NCBI RefSeq assembly: GCF_026210795.1
Contig: NC_089439.1
Coordinates: forward strand, 2,852,001-2,916,000
Direction: 5' to 3'
Origin: Rhizophagus irregularis
Taxonomy: Eukaryota > Glomeromycota > Glomeromycetes > Glomerales > Glomeraceae
Length of the DNA: 64,000 nt
Every line of letters begins with the position of its first letter. Within the stretch, counting starts at the first letter, position 1. Positions 60,418 through 64,000 of the stretch are shown piece by piece. The position numbers and the translations under genes are program-made. The notes beneath the pieces were generated by a model. It searched no databases and had not been told where the DNA came from. It saw only the letters and a program-made list of their open reading frames with translations.

Positions 60418-62758
60418 ATAAATTCAGATAATGGTGAAAGTCAACATACTTTAGATAATGAAGTAGATCAATCAAAAGCTACAACCCCAAGAAGGTTAAG
60501 TGATGTCATGGAATTGCAATTGTCAGAAATTACAGCAAGTTCAGGAAGTTATGTTTGGAATCATTTTACAAAAGATCCAGATTATAAAAATAATAAAAAA
60601 GCTAATTGTAATTACTGCCATAAAACATATATATGTTCTGCTGTACTACTTCTGGAATTTCAAAGCATTTAAAAGAAGTTTCACGCTACAAAATTACTAA
60701 CTGAAGGTAATCAAAAAGTCAATAAAAGTATTTTAGATATGTTAAATGAATCAAAGGTAAATACACCATTTTTTTATTTTATAAAAAAATTATTTTAATA
60801 ATTTTAATAACAAATTTATATTGTAACTAGTAGTCATATGATAAAGATATAATGATAAAGATTCTTATTAGATGGATTGTTATTCATCAGCATTCATTCA
60901 CAATTGTTGAAGAAAATTATTTTATTAATTTTGTACATTCCCTTCATCCATCAGCAAAAATTCCTAGTGCTGATACAATAAAAAATAAAATTATGACTTA
61001 TTATGAGGAAGATAAAGTAAAAATGAAAGCACTTCTTAAGGATCTTCCTGGTAAAGTTTCTTTTACTATGGATTGTTGGACCAGCCCTTCAACCAAATCA
61101 TTTTTATCAATAACTGCACATTTTATCAATAAAGAATGGAACTTACAAAATATTATAATTGATTTTATTCAAACACAAGATTCACATATGGGAAGTAATA
61201 TAAAGGATGCATTTTTATTAGGTATAAGTAATATGTCACTTGAAAGTAAGGTAAATTAATGTTTATTTTATTTATTTTTTTATTAAAAATAGATTAATTA
61301 ATTATATTAATATTTATTTATTTTATTTTATTTAGATTATGGGAATAACAACAGATAATGCTTTTAATAATTCAACATTTATGACTTTTTTATCAATTTG
61401 GGCAGCAGAAAATGTTGTTAATTTTAATAAAAAAGAACAGCATATTAGATGTTTTGCTCACTCAATCAATTTAAGTGTAAAAGAAGCATTAAGTTGTTTG
61501 GATGGTGAAATTTCTTTGGTAAATTTATTAATTATTTTTATTAATTTGTTTTTTATTGAATTTTTTTAATAATTAAAATAAAATTTCATTCATATTATTT
61601 AGCTTAGAGAACTAATTGTTAAAATTCGTGCTTCTTTTTTAAGAAGAGAAAAATTAAGTAATGCCTGCAAAAATAATGATATTAATGATTTAAAGCCCAT
61701 CTTGGATGTTCCTACAAGATGGAACTCAACTTTTGATATGATAAAAGAGCTTTACAATTAAAAGTTATAAGTTTTATTGTATTTTTAATATTTTAAATAA
61801 TTTTAAATATTAATTATTATAAATTTAAATTTAATAGGCACTTGAATATATTGTATTTCATGATAAAGATCTTAAAAAATATACATTTTCAGAAGAAAAA
61901 TGGGCTATATTTGACCAAATCAAAAATTTTCTTGAAATTTTTAAAGAAGTTACTGTAATTATGTTAGGAAGTCATTATCCAACTCTTTCATTAACTGTAC
62001 CTTTATATAATATACTTATTGATCATGTTGAAGATGTTATCGATAATGATAAGATGATGAAGATGATGAAGAAGAAAATGAAGAAAATAATGAAGAAAAT
62101 GATGGAGAAAATGATGATGATGAAAAATGGAATTAAATAGTAAAAAAAGCAGCAAAAAAGTGTAAAGTAAAATTACTTGAGTATTATAACAAAACTAATG
62201 ATACATATTTAATTTCAACAATTTTGGATCCAAGATTGAAATTAAAATATTACAAAGATCATAATTAAGAAACATTAGCTTAATACTATTTATCAAAAGT
62301 AAATATAAATTTAATATTTTTTTTTTTTTTAATATAATATATTAATTTTATTATTATTTTTTTTAGATTTGTTAATATTTACAACAAATTTTATGCTTCT
62401 ACTAAACCTGAAGTTCTTAATAATACTTCTGAAATTAAAGAAAAATCAGTTATGTCACGTGTATTTAAACGGCGTAATATAGAATATATTCGATGAAATT
62501 CAAACATACCTTTCCTTATCTTTAATGAATGAAGAAACAGATCCATTGGAATGGTGGAAAGTTAATGAATCACAATTTCCTCATCTTTCACAAATGGCTT
62601 GAGATTACTTACCAATACCTGCTACTAGTGTTCCTTCTGAACAAAGTTTTTCAGTAGGAAAAAATTTAATTACAGATAAACAAAATTGTTTAGCAGGTAA
62701 AACAATAAGAATTTGTATATGTTTACAGTCTTGGTGGACTACTTTTTTAAGTGAATAA
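60418..62758 (+). pseudogene. hAT transposase with BED finger, copy B, multi-exon, dead
   Basis: Same gene as in copy A. Clean pieces remain: BED finger at 60420-60630, the exon 60852-61259 with FTMDCWTSP, and GITTDNAFNN at 61339. PTRWNSTFDM follows near 61715, and the complete C-terminal dimerisation region (SVPSEQSFSVGKNL to SWWTTFLSE) ends at the stop 62756-62758. Lesions differ from copy A: the start codon is ATA (60418-60420), a small indel after ICSA in the BED finger, TAG in place of Trp at about 60830, and stops in the acidic insert region. The TGA before DYLPIPATS (about 62600) is shared with copy A. Confidence 0.9.
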
Positions 62759-62873
62759 CATATATATTATTACTTTTTTAAAATTTTAAAATTTTAAATA
62801 AAATAAACTTTAACTTCAAAATTAAAGTTAAATAAATTAAGTAATTTTTAGTTTAATTAATTGTAAAATAATA

Positions 62874-63304
62874 TGGTGGCTGTCACCTATAAACAACAAT
62901 AGTCCGAAATTTTGAAATTTATTTATTTATATTGTGTAACTTATGTTTTAAAGTACTTTGTCAAAATATTAATTGCCGCGTGAGTGGCAAAATTTTTTTT
63001 TTGCCATATTACATGGAATTCTTGTGGATTTCCATGGAATTTTTGTAAAATCCATAAAAATTACATGAAAACTAGTCCGAAATTTTATATTTTTATTATT
63101 GCTACTTATTAAAATTATCCAACTTTAACCCATAATATTAATTAAAATTCTTATTAAATTCTATAAAATAATCCGATAGAAATGTTCAGTATATGTTGCT
63201 ATATCATTTTATCGGTTTAGTTTTTTCTTTTTACTATTCAATTTACAATTTATAAAAATTTGAAGTCACTTAATATTAGTGTGGTTTATAGGTGACAGCC
63301 ACCA
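62874..63304. mobile_element. MITE nested in hAT copy B (mariner type)
   Basis: Counterpart of 49221-49652 in inverted orientation, with ends TGGTGGCTGTCACCTATAAA and complement and flanking TA. Shared position shows a single ancestral insertion. Confidence 0.85.
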
Positions 63305-63555
63305 TAGTTATTAAATAACTCACTATTTATTACATTTAAAAATACAAAACTATTACCATTTAACTCATTTTATTAAGATTTAAATGGACTGTATTTCAAC
63401 TTTTAAAATTACTAAATAGTAAGATATTTAATAAAATGTATTTTTTTTTTAATTTTATAATATATTTATAGGACCCTGGACATCTCTTATATAATTCATA
63501 ACTAACTACCTTTTTGCCAAAAAAGACCCAATTTGTTCATTTTTTTATTTTTTGA

Positions 63556-63692
63556 TTTTTTGCGATTATCTTGGTATCTAGTGATCCAATTCATGCGGAT
63601 TTTTTTTTATTTTGTAGAGCTCGATGAGAGCTACAAAATAAAAAAAAGTTCGCATGAATCGGATCACTAGATACCAAGATAATCGCAAAAAA
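63556..63692. repeat. Foldback element nested in hAT copy B
   Basis: Counterpart of 48836-48972. The arms are slightly more alike here (GTAGAGCTC and GAGCTACAAAATAAAA around the centre). Confidence 0.8.
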
Positions 63693-63944
63693 CTGATTTT
63701 TTTTGAAATTTAGAGTCAATTTGCAAAAAGTTGTCTGGGGTCTTATATTTATTTCAGATTCAGATCAGATTCAGATCAGATCAGATTTGGTCAGATTCAA
63801 ATCAGATCAGATCAGATTCAGATTAAATTTAAAACCGATCTGATTCAGATCAGATCAGATCAGATCAGATTTAATTAATTTCAGATCGATTGAATTTAAG
63901 TAAAATCTGATCTGATCTGATCTGTTAGGAGCACTAGTTACTAA

Positions 63945-64000
63945 CCATTTTTTTTTCTTTTTTTATAGGTTTGGCCATTCAGATGGGTTTCTGAAGTACA
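63945..64000 (+). repeat. Third satellite unit, cut by the right edge
   Basis: TTATAGGTTTGGCCATTCAG and GGGTTTCTGAAGTACA match the units at 58180-58570, showing that hAT copy B sits inside the array. Confidence 0.7.

Larger units (their letters stand above)
58571..63936. mobile_element. Large hAT element, copy B
   Basis: A 5366-bp element with ends TAGTGCTCC and GGAGCACTA and a perfect 8-bp duplication GTTACTAA (58563-58570 and 63937-63944). Inverted relative to copy A, with the same content: GATCTGA arrays, A/T minisatellite, transposase, nested MITE and foldback. It lacks the MITE present at 53979-54200 of copy A. Inserted in a satellite repeat. Confidence 0.95.

Noticed and set aside
1-64000. 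Alternative genetic code in which TGA or TAG is read through
   Set aside because: TAA, TAG and TGA all interrupt transposon frames, while the three intact genes contain no internal stops and end in TGA (CSL) or TAA (ATPase, deacetylase).

Overview
The window is fungal nuclear DNA, very AT-rich and crowded with transposons. Short GT..AG introns (about 60-130 bases), a CSL-type transcription factor, a Crinkler-like domain, NYN and Plavaka-type proteins and many DNA transposons together suggest an arbuscular mycorrhizal fungus (Glomeromycotina, Rhizophagus-like). That placement is inference from resemblance to remembered families; no search was run.

Layout. 1-1861: a broken family B DNA polymerase on the minus strand, running off the left edge. 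1.9-5.9 kb: hairpin and foldback repeats, a tRNA-like remnant, a perfect 50-bp palindrome, two copies of a 221-bp MITE and remains of an unrecognised gene. 5888-8332: an almost complete pogo/Tigger element inserted in that old gene. 9353-12783: a degenerate hAT element with a nested MITE. 12.8-17.1 kb: dispersed hairpin repeats, a mariner-like MITE and a Gag-like remnant. 17180-18662: a broken gene joining a Crinkler-type header to an NYN nuclease-like domain. 19-24 kb: nested MITEs and a dead Tc1 transposase.

The middle is the stable, genic part. Three intact multi-exon genes can be read with consistent splice phases: a type IIC P-type cation ATPase (26685-30547, minus, 1223 aa), a CSL (CBF1/Su(H)/LAG-1) transcription factor (31795-35942, minus, 1268 aa) and an acetylpolyamine amidohydrolase/class II HDAC-like enzyme (44443-45776, plus, 358 aa). 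The 8.5 kb between the last two holds only low-complexity DNA and simple repeats. Nothing in the sequence shows that these three genes act together.

46-64 kb: a broken small gene, then a Plavaka/CACTA-like transposase pseudogene split by a 5.7-kb hAT element (48528-54263). A second copy of that hAT (58571-63936) lies in opposite orientation inside a satellite repeat. Both copies have exact 8-bp target duplications, share nested MITEs and one nonsense codon, and differ in other lesions. One MITE is in the first copy only, and the second copy shows its empty site.
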